NCBI GenBank assembly: GCA_014843695.1
Contig: CM026398.1
Span: 19,504,683-19,568,682 of the forward strand
DNA: 64,000 bases
Direction: 5' to 3'
Origin: Archivesica marissinica
Lineage: Eukaryota; Mollusca; Bivalvia; Venerida; Vesicomyidae
Position 1 is the first letter of the stretch. Each line of letters begins with the position of its first letter. The notes under the pieces were generated by a model. It worked only from the letters and a program-made list of their open reading frames with translations. It was not told the origin of the DNA and did not search any database. Below are positions 45,701 through 55,112 of the stretch, one piece after another. Position numbers and translations under genes: made by a program.

Positions 45701-46113
45701 AATCAAAATGATATTTTGAATATAATGTTATCCAAAGGTAATTTAATATTTGCAGAGACAACCCCAATGTTGACATTGTCGGAGCCAATCTATACGACCG
45801 GTACCTTAAGCGAGCCTGGCAAAACAGGGCGAACGGCAACATGGATGAGGAAAATGACAGCGACCATCTGCCAGTCTGTAGATCGATCCCCAAGGGTGTA
45901 AATCTGTACCAGCAGACGGTCCGCTCCATGGAGAGTCTTCTCGTGGGTACGGGTGTCTTCAAACCAGATACGCAGACGTCCAGCAAAGATGAAGTTTACC
46001 ATGGACACAGAGATATCATGCACGAGCCCGAGCTAGCCAAACCATCGAGGTTTGTGCCGGATGTCTGTCACGGTATAGAACATATTCTCAAACAAGAGAA
46101 CTTCACACCATGA
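39733..46113 (+). CDS. HDHD5: HDHD5 (CECR5), HAD-superfamily class IIA hydrolase, eight exons
   Basis: Joined exons 39733-39778, 40000-40052, 41057-41251, 41853-41965, 42370-42506, 43194-43423, 44604-44746 and 45756-46113 total 1275 bases, giving 424 residues, about the length of vertebrate HDHD5. Introns are GT/AG with matching phases. HAD motifs: I, DVDGVL with nucleophile D41 and D43; II, VTNA at 77-80; III, K273 in GKP; IV, GDNPNVD at 306-312 with D307 and D312. The C2-type cap lies between motifs II and III, and ACNMDLVFM and MPRFGHGAF are family signatures. All catalytic residues are kept, so it is probably active; the family's substrate is not established. Vertebrate HDHD5 is reported as mitochondrial, but this N-terminus (acidic and Ser-rich, SSESSDERRRSSS) does not look like a targeting peptide. 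Start chosen because of the promoter and A at -3. Confidence 0.92.
40000..40052 (+). CDS. HDHD5: HDHD5 exon 2
   Basis: 53 bases between TATTTTCAG and GTGCGT. Completes GAC and encodes DSSESSDERRRSSSFEEE, acidic and serine-rich. Enters in phase 1, leaves in phase 0. Either 39778 or 24191 could feed it in frame. Confidence 0.8.
40343..40578. mobile_element. TTAA-flanked double-hairpin MITE (HDHD5 intron 2)
   Basis: TTAA at 40339-40342 and 40579-40582. Termini CCCATTTTATTCTGGATA and (reverse) CCCATTTCATTCTGGATA. Inside are two long hairpins: AACAACATAGATCCTGATCA pairing across about 40373-40440, and AACAGCATAGAGCCTGATCA pairing across about 40477-40541. TTAA plus CCC ends fit a piggyBac-type non-autonomous element. 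Confidence 0.85.
40785..41010 (+). mobile_element. SINE-D, full length, with target duplication
   Basis: Head GTCGTGATAGCGCAGTGGTA, B box GGAGTTCGAGCCCC, body ATGGATTCCATCAGGAATGA, tail AGTTGTAAGAACTTGTTTCG. Direct repeats TAATCATGAGT at 40774-40784 and 41011-41021. It ends 46 bases before HDHD5 exon 3. Confidence 0.95.
41057..41251 (+). CDS. HDHD5: HDHD5 exon 3 (HAD motifs I and II)
   Basis: 195 bases, phase 0 at both ends, encoding ADFGILFDVDGVLARG through KWLDIQ. Contains the nucleophile motif and VTNA. Acceptor ACTGCAG, donor GTTTGT. Confidence 0.95.
41700..41772 (+). mobile_element. Terminal fragment of a TTAA-type MITE
   Basis: TTGTCGTCTGCTACAATTAT, then GAACTATTTATAGCC, ending GCATGCAAAGTGTTAA. 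Related pieces lie at 43975-44030 and, inverted, at 16014-16090. Left end not located. Confidence 0.5.
41853..41965 (+). CDS. HDHD5: HDHD5 exon 4
   Basis: 113 bases encoding VTPDQVIHAPTPARLLTEF through VDIAK plus two bases. Acceptor ACCTTCCAG is strong; donor GTATCC is weak. Confidence 0.92.
42370..42506 (+). CDS. HDHD5: HDHD5 exon 5
   Basis: 137 bases encoding (D)LGFTNVCTIEDVQ, YPLLDMVDHENR and FPPVE plus one base. Acceptor GTATATCAG, donor GTAGAA. YPLLDMVD is conserved in the family. Confidence 0.92.
42548..42765 (-). mobile_element. SINE-C copy (HDHD5 intron 5)
   Basis: Minus strand: GTGTACCCGGAGAAAACCCA, CACATACTTCCCGGTCCAAG and GATCGAACCCG present; the A-box side of the head is lost. 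Confidence 0.88.
42858..43076 (-). mobile_element. SINE-C copy (HDHD5 intron 5)
   Basis: Minus strand with complete head (TTGTCCGATTAGCGCAATGG read in reverse) and CACATACTTCCCGGTCCAAG. A short deletion removes GATCTGGTGACC. Confidence 0.9.
43194..43423 (+). CDS. HDHD5: HDHD5 exon 6 (cap domain)
   Basis: 230 bases encoding AVLLIGEPTHWESHLQLLVD through FGHGAFLVCLEALYK. Acceptor TTGTTTTCAG, donor GTTTGT, ends in phase 0. Confidence 0.95.
43504..43692 (-). mobile_element. SINE-D, head truncated (HDHD5 intron 6)
   Basis: Tail TTTAGCTCGATTGTGAAACA and body GACCTCATTCCTGATGGAAT, stopping after CTCCGGACCTTTG. Confidence 0.9.
44040..44232 (+). mobile_element. SINE-E copy (HDHD5 intron 6)
   Basis: GTGAGGAAGCTATCCAGCTG, ATCGGTGGTTCTCC, TTCCTCCACCAATAATAGCT and TGGTGCGACTTTAAGCC. 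The body matches 56845-57112 in reverse. Confidence 0.8.
44278..44516. mobile_element. Double-hairpin MITE with TTAA on the right (HDHD5 intron 6)
   Basis: Left CCCTTTGCCTGCTGAG after CTAA (a decayed TTAA); right end GCATGCAAAGAG before TTAA at 44517-44520. Hairpins ACAACATAGATCCAGATCAG and AACAGCATAGAGCCTGATCA match the 40343-40578 element, but the outer termini differ. Confidence 0.82.
44604..44746 (+). CDS. HDHD5: HDHD5 exon 7 (motif III)
   Basis: 143 bases encoding KITGRDLEYCALIGKP through IRKLYFV plus two bases. Acceptor TCCACTTCAG, donor GTAAGC. Confidence 0.95.
44895..45126 (+). mobile_element. SINE-C copy (HDHD5 intron 7)
   Basis: GGCCTGTCCGATTAATGCTC head with part of the anticodon region deleted, GATCGGACCGGTGGGTTTTC body, AGTTGTTAAAGCTTGTTTCG tail. 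Confidence 0.88.
45255..45473. mobile_element. TTAA-flanked MITE, AACACC class (HDHD5 intron 7)
   Basis: TTAA at 45251-45254 and 45474-45477. Left CCCATTCAACACCAAG, right (reverse) CCCTTTCAACACCACAG. A central hairpin CAAAAAGTGCAGATCCTGAT pairs with ATCTGGATCTACACTTTTTG. Relatives at 58556 and 62.0-62.46 kb. Confidence 0.87.
45756..46113 (+). CDS. HDHD5: HDHD5 exon 8 (motif IV and C-terminus)
   Basis: 358 bases encoding (G)DNPNVDIVGANLYDRYL through EHILKQENFTP and TGA at 46111-46113. Acceptor ATATTTGCAG. Confidence 0.95.
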
Positions 46114-46344
46114 AAAAGTAACAATAACAGTGTAAGCAAAAGCATTCCATGGACGCCTGACCAGGTCGCATCACGTGAGGAGGGTCAAGGGAGCCGTCGA
46201 TCTCATATTTCTTGCCAGCTAGATGTCATTGAAGGACACATCATCAGACCCAGTCTGGAACGGAAAGATCGGATTGATCTCAGAAAACTATATTGTCATC
46301 ATGCTAACAATTATTTAAGATGTTATTGTTATTTATTTTATTAT

Positions 46345-46350
46345 ATTAAA
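46345..46350 (+). promoter_or_regulatory. Candidate poly(A) signal of HDHD5
   Basis: ATTAAA, the common variant hexamer, 232 bases after the stop. No AATAAA lies nearer on this strand. Confidence 0.45.
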
Positions 46351-46379
46351 TTATGATTCAAAATACAATGAGACATCTC

Positions 46380-46720
46380 TAATTTTCTATTACCTCCCTT
46401 GGCAGATAAAATGTGAATAGGTCCTTTTAGTTAGAATGTTCCCTAACCAGATGTTGCTCTACGATAAATGTGATTAATTACGCTCGCCCATATGGTTCGC
46501 CGGAGGTGAGGGTAAATAAGCTCAATCATCATCATCGTGTTAATTAACTGAAAACATTCTTTTACAAATAAGTACCCATTGCATATACTGTTATGAGATC
46601 TTGTCGAGCTATAGTAATTTAAAACTCTTAAGAAGCAATAGTGGAATAAAATTGCTAGCATGTTGTGCAAAGGAAACAACGATAAAAGCAGAGGAAAACG
46701 CTTAATAGGACCTATCTACT
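46380..46720 (-). repeat. Dispersed repeat X, copy 3
   Basis: Reverse complement of copies 1 and 2: ATTACCTCCCTTGGCAGATA, TTCCCTAACCAGATGTTGC and GGAAACAACGATAAAAGCAG. A CATATGGTTCGCCGG SINE tail fragment sits inside at 46485-46545. Confidence 0.75.
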
Positions 46721-46865
46721 TTTAGAGAGTATTCATGGGCAATAACTGTTTGTTGATCTAGACATTGTTCTATTTTTTCCTCGTGGAAATTGGGAGTGAC
46801 CTTGTTTTTGGCATTTTGTCCGTTCATCCAAATGTCTGAATTTTGATCTTGCCTGATCATTTGTT

Positions 46866-47064
46866 AATTTATACAAATTTATTTTAGCTCGATTGCGAAA
46901 CAAGTTCTTACAACTTATATTAATCACTCTCGAGACCTCATTCCTGATGGAATCCATCGCCATGATGGAGAGAGAAGAGGCAATGTGGAATTTAAATGCC
47001 TTGCCTAAGGGCACAATCGTAACAGCTCCACCGGGGCTCCAACTCCAGACCTTTCGCGCCTGAG
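46866..47064 (-). mobile_element. SINE-D, head truncated
   Basis: Tail TTTAGCTCGATTGCGAAACA and body GACCTCATTCCTGATGGAAT, ending CCAGACCTTTCGCGCC; the A-box side is absent. Confidence 0.9.
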
Positions 47065-47910
47065 CATTTGTTGTGTAATGGATACGGTGTAAACCCTCCC
47101 GCGACCCACAAATAAGAGACAGGCAAGCTATGCAAGAAATACCCCCGAAAAAACAAGCTACGAGACCTGTAATCATTGAGGTGTGTACACGTGTGTTTAG
47201 TATCAACCCAAGCCCTTCATGGGTCTTAAAGATATTGCAAATACACAATACATCTGAAGTTGAAACTTCAACTGTCACCATGACCTTTTTCGTAGGGACT
47301 TGGTCGATGTATGCGACACATTGTCTGGTGATCGAGTTGAACACTTGTGGAAAGTATGAACCCAAGCCCTTTTGAAGATACAAAATAAGACCATCTGAAC
47401 ATTAACACCTCCTGCGTAACCTTGACCATAGGAAGTTGGTAGCGCAACAAAGTCCCATTGACATTTAGTTTAAACTTTATTTATTTTACAATGATTGCGA
47501 AGCAAGTTTTAGCAACTTATATTAATCACTCTTTGGCGCGGATGAAAGCGTATATGTGGTCATTCGTGTGAGAGGAAACCGAAGTACCCGGAGAAAACCC
47601 ACCTGTCCAATCTGGTGACCACCGTACCATCTCACATACTTCCCTTCCCGGTCCGAGGATCGAACCCGGGTTGCATTGGTGAGAAGCGAGCGTGCTAACC
47701 ACTGCGCTAATTGGACAGCCCATTGACATTTGTGTGAAGTATAAACCCAAACTCTTCATAGATTGTGAAGATATGACATAGATGCAAAATAAGACCCTTT
47801 GATCTCTAAATATGACCTTGGCCATGAAGATATGGATGTACACGTCATACACGACATGCTGTCTCATCGAGGTGAACACGCAGTGTGAGGTATCAATCTT
47901 ATAAGGGTTT
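47065..47910. repeat. Degenerate tandem dispersed repeat, interrupted by SINE-C
   Basis: AGTATCAACCCAAGCCCTTC (47198), AGTATGAACCCAAGCCCTTT (47355) and AGTATAAACCCAAACTCTTC (47737) head units that also contain AAAATAAGACC(A/C) and TGACCTTG. Period is roughly 120-160 bases. No coding features. Confidence 0.65.
47467..47718 (-). mobile_element. SINE-C, full length, with 13-bp target duplication
   Basis: Direct repeats CCCATTGACATTT at 47454-47466 and 47719-47731 bound it. Complete tail, body and head on the minus strand, including GGATCGAACCCGGGTTGCAT. Confidence 0.95.
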
Positions 47911-48068
47911 GTGACGATATCGCGGGACAAGAAGAACACTATATGCCTCTCAAGTTTTCGAAATCAGGGGTGGGGATTGGGTGAGGGATAAGAATGTTAA
48001 CGTTTGTACCATGTACTTGCAATGATGAGGATATTCCTGATGCACCTTGAACCAACTGTGCGACAGTG
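47911..48068. other. No gene recognised
   Basis: Short spacer. Its end is the left target duplication of the next SINE. Confidence 0.3.
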
Positions 48069-48284
48069 GAAGTCGTAATAGTGCAGTGGTAGCGCGCTTG
48101 CTTCAGGTGTTCACGCCTAGCTGTAACCATTACTATTTGTGCCCTTACTCAAGGCATTTAAATGCATCTTCTCTACCCCTCGTGGCGATGGATTCCATCA
48201 GGAATGAGGTCTCGAGAGTGATTAATATATGTTGAAGGAACTCGTTTCGCAATCCAGCTAAAATAAATTTGTGTAATCTAAACT
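48069..48284 (+). mobile_element. SINE-D, with 15-bp target duplication
   Basis: Direct repeats AACTGTGCGACAGTG at 48054-48068 and 48285-48299. Head GAAGTCGTAATAGTGCAGTG, body ATGGATTCCATCAGGAATGA, tail TTTCGCAATCCAGCTAAAAT. The B-box region is partly deleted. Confidence 0.95.
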
Positions 48285-48299
48285 AACTGTGCGACAGTG

Positions 48300-48564
48300 A
48301 CGCCCGACCCTTAATTCAGGAAGATGTTCAATACTTTGCCCAGGCTTGGGCGAGTAGAATAGTCTCTATACACTTACTCCATGTTCGTCGGAGAGGAGTG
48401 CCAAAAATTGCATTTCGACTATGGAGAAAAAACACGGAATCTGGGGATTATGTTTTATTGCACATCTCTGTTTAACAATCCTTAAAAAATGTTGAAATAC
48501 ATAATATAATACAATAATAATCATCTGCTGAACATTGTATGGTCACAAACTAGTAAACGTCGGC
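48300..48564. other. No gene recognised
   Basis: Unassigned spacer before the large minisatellite. Confidence 0.3.
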
Positions 48565-49018
48565 GAGGGATACCCCATCCATTACTCCACTGTAGACATT
48601 TGGTTAGGGAATACCCACACACACCACTGTAGAAATTTGGTTAGGGCATACCCACACACACCACTGTAGAAATTTGGTTAGGGCATACCCACCACTGTAG
48701 AAATTTGGTTAGGGCATACCCACTGTAGAAATTTGGTTAGGGCATACCCACACACACCACTGTAGAAATTTGGTTAGGGCATACCCACACACACCACTGT
48801 AGAAATTTGGTTAGGGCATACCCACACACCACTGTAGAAATTTGGTTAGGGCATACCCACACACACCACTGTAGAAATTTGGTTAGGGCATACCCACACA
48901 CCCACTGTAGAAATTGGGTTAGGGAATACCCACACAACCACTGTAGAAATTTGGTTAGGAATACCCACACACACCACTGTAGAAATTTGGTTAGGGCATA
49001 CCCACACACACGGCGCAC
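48565..49018 (+). repeat. TTAGGG-containing minisatellite, subtype A
   Basis: Units of about 29-41 bases: CACTGTAGAAATTTGGTTAG, GGCATACCCACACACAC. Length varies through the CA-rich linker. Confidence 0.95.
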
Positions 49019-50318
49019 ACCACCCCTCCACCATAGAAAGTTGGGTTAGGGCATACCCACACAGCGCACACACCCCTCCACCATAGAAAGTGGGTTAGGG
49101 CATACCCACACAGCGCACACACCCCTCCACCATAGAAAGTGGGTTAGGGCATACCGGCACGGCGCACACCACCCCTCCACCATAGAAAGTGGGTTAGGGC
49201 ATACCGCACGGCGCACACCACCCCTCCACCATAGAAAGTGGGTTAGGGCATACCCACACAGCGCACACACCCCTCCACCATAGAAAGTGGGTTAGGGCAT
49301 ACCCGCACAGTGCACACACCCCTCCACCATAGAAAGTGGGTTGGGGCATACCCACACAGCACACACACAACCCTCCATCAGAAAGTGGGTTAGGGCATAC
49401 GGCACGGCGCACACACCCCTCCACCATAGAAAGTGGGTTAGGGCATACCCGCACGGCGCACACACCCCTCCACCATAGAAAGTGGGTTAGGGCATACCTG
49501 CACAGCACACACCCCCCCACCATAGAAAGTGGGTTAGGGCATACCCGCACAGCGCACACACCCCTCCACCATAGCAAGTGGGTTAGGGCATACCCGCACA
49601 GCACACACCCCTCCACCATAGAAAGTGGGTTAGGGCATACCGCACAGCACACACCCCTCCACCATAGAAAGTGGGTTAGGGCATACCCACACACCCTTCC
49701 ACCATAGAAAGTGGGTTAGGGCATACCTGCACAGCGCACACACCCCTCCACCATAGAAAGTGGGTTAGGGCATACCCGCACAGCGCACACACCCCTCCAC
49801 CATAGAAAGTGGGTTAGGGCATACCCGTACAGCGCACACACCCCTCCACCATAGAAAGTGGGTTAGGGCATACCCGCACAGCGCACACACCCCTCCACCA
49901 TAGAAAGTGGGTTAGGGCATACCCACACGGTGCACACACCCCTCCACCATAGAAAGTGGGTTAGGGCATACCCACACAGCACACACCCCTCCACCATAGA
50001 AAGTGGGTTAGGGCATACCCGCACGGCGCACACACCCCTCCACCATAGGAAGTGGGTTAGGGCATACCCGCACAGTGCACACACCCCTCCACCATAGAAA
50101 GTGGGTAGGGCATACCCGCACAGCGCACACACCCCTCCACCATAGAAAGTGGGTTAGGGCATACCCGCACAGCGCACACACCCCTCCACCATAGGAAGTG
50201 GGTTAGGGCATACCCACACAGCGCACACACACCTCCACCATAGAAATTGGGTTAGGGCATACCCACACAGCGCACACACCCCTCCACCATAGAAAGTGGG
50301 TTAGGGCATACAGAATTA
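49019..50318 (+). repeat. TTAGGG-containing minisatellite, subtype B (about 27 copies)
   Basis: Unit of about 46-49 bases: CCATAGAAAGTGGGTTAGGG, CATACCCGCACAGCGCACAC, ACCCCTCCA. More homogeneous than subtype A, with linker variants. Open frames of up to 166 codons on both strands are artefacts. Confidence 0.96.
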
Positions 50319-51005
50319 TGATTAGGGCATACCGACAACTTACTTAACTGTAGAAATCTGGTGATTATACCCACCTGCCCCCCTCTCCACACACACATAG
50401 GAACTGGGTTTGGGCATATCTACACCACTCGACTGTAACACACCACTCGACTGTAACATCCTGTGAGGGCATACCTAAACCATGACACTGAATTATTTAG
50501 GAACAGCTTTTTATTTCTTTTATGGCAGAACATGATGCACAGATTTGATTAAGACAAAATAATCCATTCTTAATGCATTACAATGGACACCACGACTAGC
50601 TTTGGCTTAAAAATGATTTATATCACATGACATATTATACTGGTATACCACCTAACAAGTAGCTTGCAAAAGCATTTTCATGAAAATTCATTGAGATTAT
50701 GAAGCTATAAATTTAGTTATGGTAAAAAATATATTTACTCTATTTATTCACTTATGGCCGGTGAATGAAACGTGGCCACCTAAAATAGCATAAACTTGTA
50801 CCGATTTATAGGACGATCCGCTATTTCTTGCCTTAAAACGACATAAAACCGTAAGAAATTTTTTCTACAAAATGTAATTTCCAATAATTTTATACAAATG
50901 TTTTCTAAATATTTCATACTCCATTACAAACTAAATAATTGAATTAATAAACAAACGTATATATGACATTAATTTTTGCTGACATAGCAAATTTATATAA
51001 ACTAG
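50319..51005. other. No gene recognised; decaying array edge then AT-rich DNA
   Basis: A few degenerate minisatellite copies reach about 50470. Beyond that no exon, SINE or array is seen. Confidence 0.4.
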
Positions 51006-51189
51006 CTCAAAAACTATGCGTGAAATAGCACGTAGCACGTGTATCGTGAATAACGATGTGTGAAATAGCAAGTAGCACGTGTATCGTGAATAACGATGTG
51101 TGAAATAGCACGTGTATCGTGAAAAACGATTTGTGAAATAGCACGTAGCATGTGTTTCATGAATAACGATGTGTGAAATAGCACGTAGC
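51006..51189 (+). repeat. About 45-bp tandem repeat (4 copies)
   Basis: GTGAAATAGCACGTAGCACG followed by TGTATCGTGAATAACGATGT, one copy shortened to 36 bases. Confidence 0.92.
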
Positions 51190-51258
51190 GTCACGCTGTG
51201 GCTGATCTGGATCAATGTTGTTTGTAAAAGCCTTTAAATGTATCCAGAATGAAATGGG
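51190..51258. mobile_element. Right end of a double-hairpin MITE
   Basis: GCTGATCTGGATCAATGTTG through TATCCAGAATGAAATGGG and TTAA at 51259-51262; matches the right half of 40343-40578. The left half is replaced by the 45-bp array. Confidence 0.7.
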
Positions 51259-51262
51259 TTAA

Positions 51263-51671
51263 CTGATGAAAAATAAATGTTCAGATTATTTCGGAAGAAT
51301 GTGACGTAACAGTTTGCGATAAACAATATTTTTTAGGTTGCCTTTTTACGATTTTATGTCGTTTTAATATTGACCTGTATAGTTAATAGTTCATTGTTTT
51401 CCTTTTACAATCGTGAAAAAAAAAAGTAAATGAAGCTAATGAATGACTTTGACATTTGCACCTTGCTCATTGCCCTATTATCATATAGAAAACAAACATA
51501 CTTGCAAAATATCCAAATTGAATTTCTTTTGATTTTTAAGCAAACTAAAACAATAACTGTACAAACAATTTTGACTTGATGTAATGCTGCTAATCAATAT
51601 GGATAATGTTCTACAAATACTTGTACTATTGTGATATTCAATTCTTAAAAATGAAATGTATGCACGTTATT
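51263..51671. other. No gene recognised
   Basis: AT-rich. GATGTAATGCTGCTAATC at about 51578 looks like a lone terminus of the CATTACAT-class element. Confidence 0.4.
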
Positions 51672-51675
51672 TTAA

Positions 51676-52031
51676 AGCGACATTACATCAAAATGTCTAC
51701 AGAATGTATTTTCCTATTACACGGTATAATTTTTTTCCTCCAAATATTTGCCTCAAAATACTGAGTATTTCAACTCATATACGCGGTTTGTTGACATAAC
51801 AAAATAATGCAAACATCCATGCGTAATACAACTAATGTATTATTATCTCGAGTTTAGTATTGACTCCTATGACAAACAAACATCAATTCAGGTGCATGGA
51901 TGACTGCTATATGAAATCATACTTTCAATCCACAAAAACATTGTTTATTGATTCAATGTTAGTGTTCGAATGTATTCGGAAAAATTTGTAGTAGCAAAAA
52001 TGCATTTTACAAAAAGCAATGTAATGTCGCT
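51676..52031. mobile_element. TTAA-flanked element, CATTACAT class, second copy
   Basis: TTAA at 51672-51675 and 52032-52035 flank inverted termini AGCGACATTACAT. Interior of about 350 bases, AT-rich, non-coding. The termini differ from 22949-23540 at two positions in the first six. Confidence 0.8.
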
Positions 52032-52035
52032 TTAA

Positions 52036-52954
52036 ACCTCTGTGAGAATTAAAATTGTATTTGGTAATAATCGATGTGTATCACAACACAGAAAACTAAA
52101 AACAACTTTTAAAGTCCCATTATGCATTTTTCTCCTTATTCAAATGGAAACATAGAACTATAATTCATATTCAAATTAATCCTACTGGTACCTTTAGTAA
52201 AACCACTATGTAAATAACTATTCATAAAGGGAGGTAATTTTACAAATTAATAATTTCATTAAAAAAAACAGTTAGTTAATTTGGATGGAAAATGTTCAAA
52301 ATAGTGCTTATAATTTAAATAAATTATTATCGAAAAAAAACCCACAATATAATATGATAAGCATGATTTCAAATTCACACCCCCTGCCTGGATATCTCGG
52401 GTGTGCAGCACCTTCCCAGAATACTCCGGGGGGGATACCAACATTGACTGTTACGGGACATTCTTTTAATAATCATCAAGTTGTTTTTTTAATTCTTGCT
52501 ACATATTATTCACTATTATTCTTCTAAAGAATGGTGCGGGCATAGTATAATACATACTTAATCAAAACACAAAGTTGAGCATTTTTCAATTCTCCTCCCA
52601 TAAAAATGTAACTTCGAAAAAAAAATCATCAAACTTTTATCCTTTATTACAGGTAGGTTTTCAACATCGGCAGCAAATTGCAGCCTTTAAAGGGAAGTAT
52701 GCAAACAACTTTCTGAACACAGTCATAAACCTGTGCATGAACGTATATGCACCTAGTCAACAATAATATTCTTTGTGACCAAATTACCGTAGCAGCTTTC
52801 CCCAGCAGTACCATTGGAGAATGGCATTTTACCAAAGTCAGTAAAATTGTTTTAACTCATTCCCACCTAGAGACGACACTGGTTCTACGCATGCAAGCGG
52901 TAAAGGTTTAATTAATACGCACATTTCAATTCTAGGAATATGTTACTTGAAGAG
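52036..52954. other. No gene recognised
   Basis: AT-rich DNA. Frames at 52285-52527 and 52575-52766 show no domain, and codon content is A/T-driven. Confidence 0.4.
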
Positions 52955-52956
52955 TA

Positions 52957-53596
52957 TAGTCAAACCTGTGTTAGTGGTTACCTATATTAACCCTTTCCCC
53001 CCATAGAAGCACCTCTTGACGCCATTACCAATACGACATACATCGACAATGTAGTAGCCAAATCAATGTTCATAATAAAGGCCAGAATCTCATGCAGTCC
53101 CAGGAATATCTATGGAGGTGGGATAGATATGACAACTACTTATCTACTGCATGATAGCTAAATGGTTGTCGTTTGTATGAAGATATAATAGTATATTAAC
53201 CTAAATCTTTATGTAGTCCCAGTAATATCTATGGAGGTGGGATAGATATGGTGACTATTTATCCACTGCATGATAGCTAAATGGCTGTCGTTTGTATGGA
53301 GATATAATAGTATATTAACTTAAATCTCATGCAGTCCCAGTAATATCTATGGAGGTGGGATAGATATGGCGACTACTTATCTACTGCATGATAGCTAAAT
53401 GGCTGTTGTTTATATGAAGATATGATAGTATATTAATCTAAATCTCTATGAAGGAAAGGGTTAAGAAGCCAACCTGCATTTAGATCCAAATATTTTACAT
53501 TGTTTATAAATTTGACCTCTATCAAGCAGCCACCTGTGTTAAGCAGCCATTTTCTGTGTGATTCCCTTGGCTGGCTGCTTAACACAGGTGTGATTG
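52957..53596. mobile_element. TA-flanked MITE (CAGTCAAACCTGT class), interrupted
   Basis: Left TAGTCAAACCTGTGTTAGTG and right (reverse) CAATCACACCTGTGTTAAGC with TA on both sides; homologous to 57664-57882. It is split at TTAA by the element 52991-53460. A TA target suggests Tc1/mariner-type mobilisation. Confidence 0.82.
52991..53460. mobile_element. TTAA-flanked MITE nested inside another MITE
   Basis: TTAA at 52987-52990 and 53461-53464. Termini CCCTTTCCCCCCATAG and (reverse) CCCTTTCCTTCATAG. Inside are three tandem units of about 118 bases headed by GCAGTCCCAGTAATATCTAT. Removing the insert and one TTAA restores the host MITE sequence seen intact at 57664-57882. Confidence 0.92.
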
Positions 53597-54154
53597 TATA
53601 CCAAGTATTTGTTCACATATTGGTGATTTGTTATCAGACTTGACAAAACCTACCTTTAAGAACAATGCGGATGTCTAGCACAACCATGAATCATCACATT
53701 TTGTGAATAGATAAATAGAATAACGCTACACTTTTCTGTAGCCACATAACAAGTGGTCAGTATTATTTTGGAAAATTCTATAAAACAATACCACATTCAC
53801 CACACACGGAAACGTGAAGAACAACAAAACATCCTTTTGGCTAGTTACAAAATCCATATCACAGGTCACTGTATATAACCCTTTAAGTTCACCCTGTTGC
53901 CACATTCACACTTTATATGGACAGGAGTAAACAAGTGCCCACTTTGAAATACATTCAGCAAGTGGGCGCCCGGAGGCATCCACCCACTGCATACTCCTAG
54001 CAATCTTGCAACCCAATTCCCATAGTCCGGCAAGAACCAATGACCTGCTGGAGTAACATACAAGTAGCCAGGAGAGGATGTTTACACTACCAGGTACATA
54101 ACACAATTCGATACTAAAAGAGAAATTAAAGAGAAAAAAGAATTCAATACAGTG
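53597..54154. other. No gene recognised
   Basis: A 65-codon minus-strand frame (53866-54063) has fairly balanced codon content (YVTPAGHWFLPDYGNW) but no recognised domain or splice context. Confidence 0.35.
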
Positions 54155-54262
54155 ACTGTAAAATAGATTTATATTCTTGGGAAAAGTGTAAAATAGATTT
54201 ATGTTCTTGGGAAAAGTGTAAAATAGATTTATGTTTTTGGGAAAAGTGTAAATTAGATTTCC
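54155..54262 (+). repeat. 30-bp tandem repeat (about 3.5 copies)
   Basis: GTGTAAAATAGATTTATGTT followed by CTTGGGAAAA. Confidence 0.93.
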
Positions 54263-54474
54263 ACACAACTGAATTAAATGTGGATATTCATAAATATCAC
54301 CATTTATGAGATCAGCATCACAAACAACTACAGAGATTCTATATCAGATCTAAGATAAATATATACTTGTTTACTTTCAAAAACAATTCCACTTTGATAA
54401 TATGTAAAATAATTTAAAACGTATATCGCACGTGTCTAATCTTTATTGGGATATAATCCACCATCAACTTTCTC

Positions 54475-54602
54475 TGCCAACTTCTACATGTAGCTGTCAA
54501 CGTCTAGCTGTCAACTGCTAGCTGTTAACTTCCACATGTAACTGTCAACTGCTAGCCATCAACTTCCACATGTAGCTGTCAACTGATAGCTGTCAACTTC
54601 TA
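54475..54602 (+). repeat. Degenerate short tandem repeat
   Basis: Irregular repeats of AGCTGTCAACTTC(T/C)ACATGT and AACTGCTAGCTGTC. Confidence 0.85.
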
Positions 54603-54654
54603 ACACATGTAAAGACATTTCTGAGACTCGTTTTTCAGTTTCATTTACAAGTGC

Positions 54655-54925
54655 ATCTATATTAAATCTAGAGCAGCATTAGACATTTAGTGATATATCA
54701 CGCATTAAAGCCCCATTATGAGCATTCTTAAATCTAGAGCAGCATTAGACATTTAGTGATATATCACGCATTAAAGCCCCATAATGTGCATACTTAAATC
54801 TAGAGCAGCATTAAACATTTAGTGATATATCACGCATTAAAGCCCCATTATGTGCATTCTTAAATCTAGAGCAGCATTAAACATTTAGTGATATATCACG
54901 CATTAAAGCCCCACTATGTGCATAC
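54655..54925 (+). repeat. 66-bp tandem repeat (4 copies)
   Basis: TTAAATCTAGAGCAGCATTA, CATTTAGTGATATATCACGC and ATTAAAGCCCCATTATG. TGATATATCA is a perfect palindrome in each unit. Confidence 0.94.
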
Positions 54926-55100
54926 TTATAATGTAGCTGGAGTGAAATACCAGATGAATGGAAGTACAAACTAACTGGTACAGTGCAACTATTTAGAACT
55001 TGAAAAAAAATCGAAATAACCAAGTACAATTGTTTTCATGAAGCGATATTTATTTACAAAATTATTGAACAATTGTGTCGCCGGTAAATGGTGATTTACT
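54926..55100. other. No gene recognised
   Basis: Spacer ending in the left target duplication of a SINE-D. Confidence 0.3.
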
Positions 55101-55112
55101 AAAGTTAACACT

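Noticed and set aside
47130..47375. Short frames on both strands near 47.2 kb
   Set aside because: They lie in a degenerate dispersed tandem repeat and a SINE-D body.
48565..50318. Interstitial telomere array
   Set aside because: TTAGGG occurs once per 29-49 base unit, not in tandem.
53866..54268. Two overlapping minus-strand frames of 65 and 120 codons
   Set aside because: The longer one runs through the 30-bp repeat at 54155-54262; neither has a known domain.
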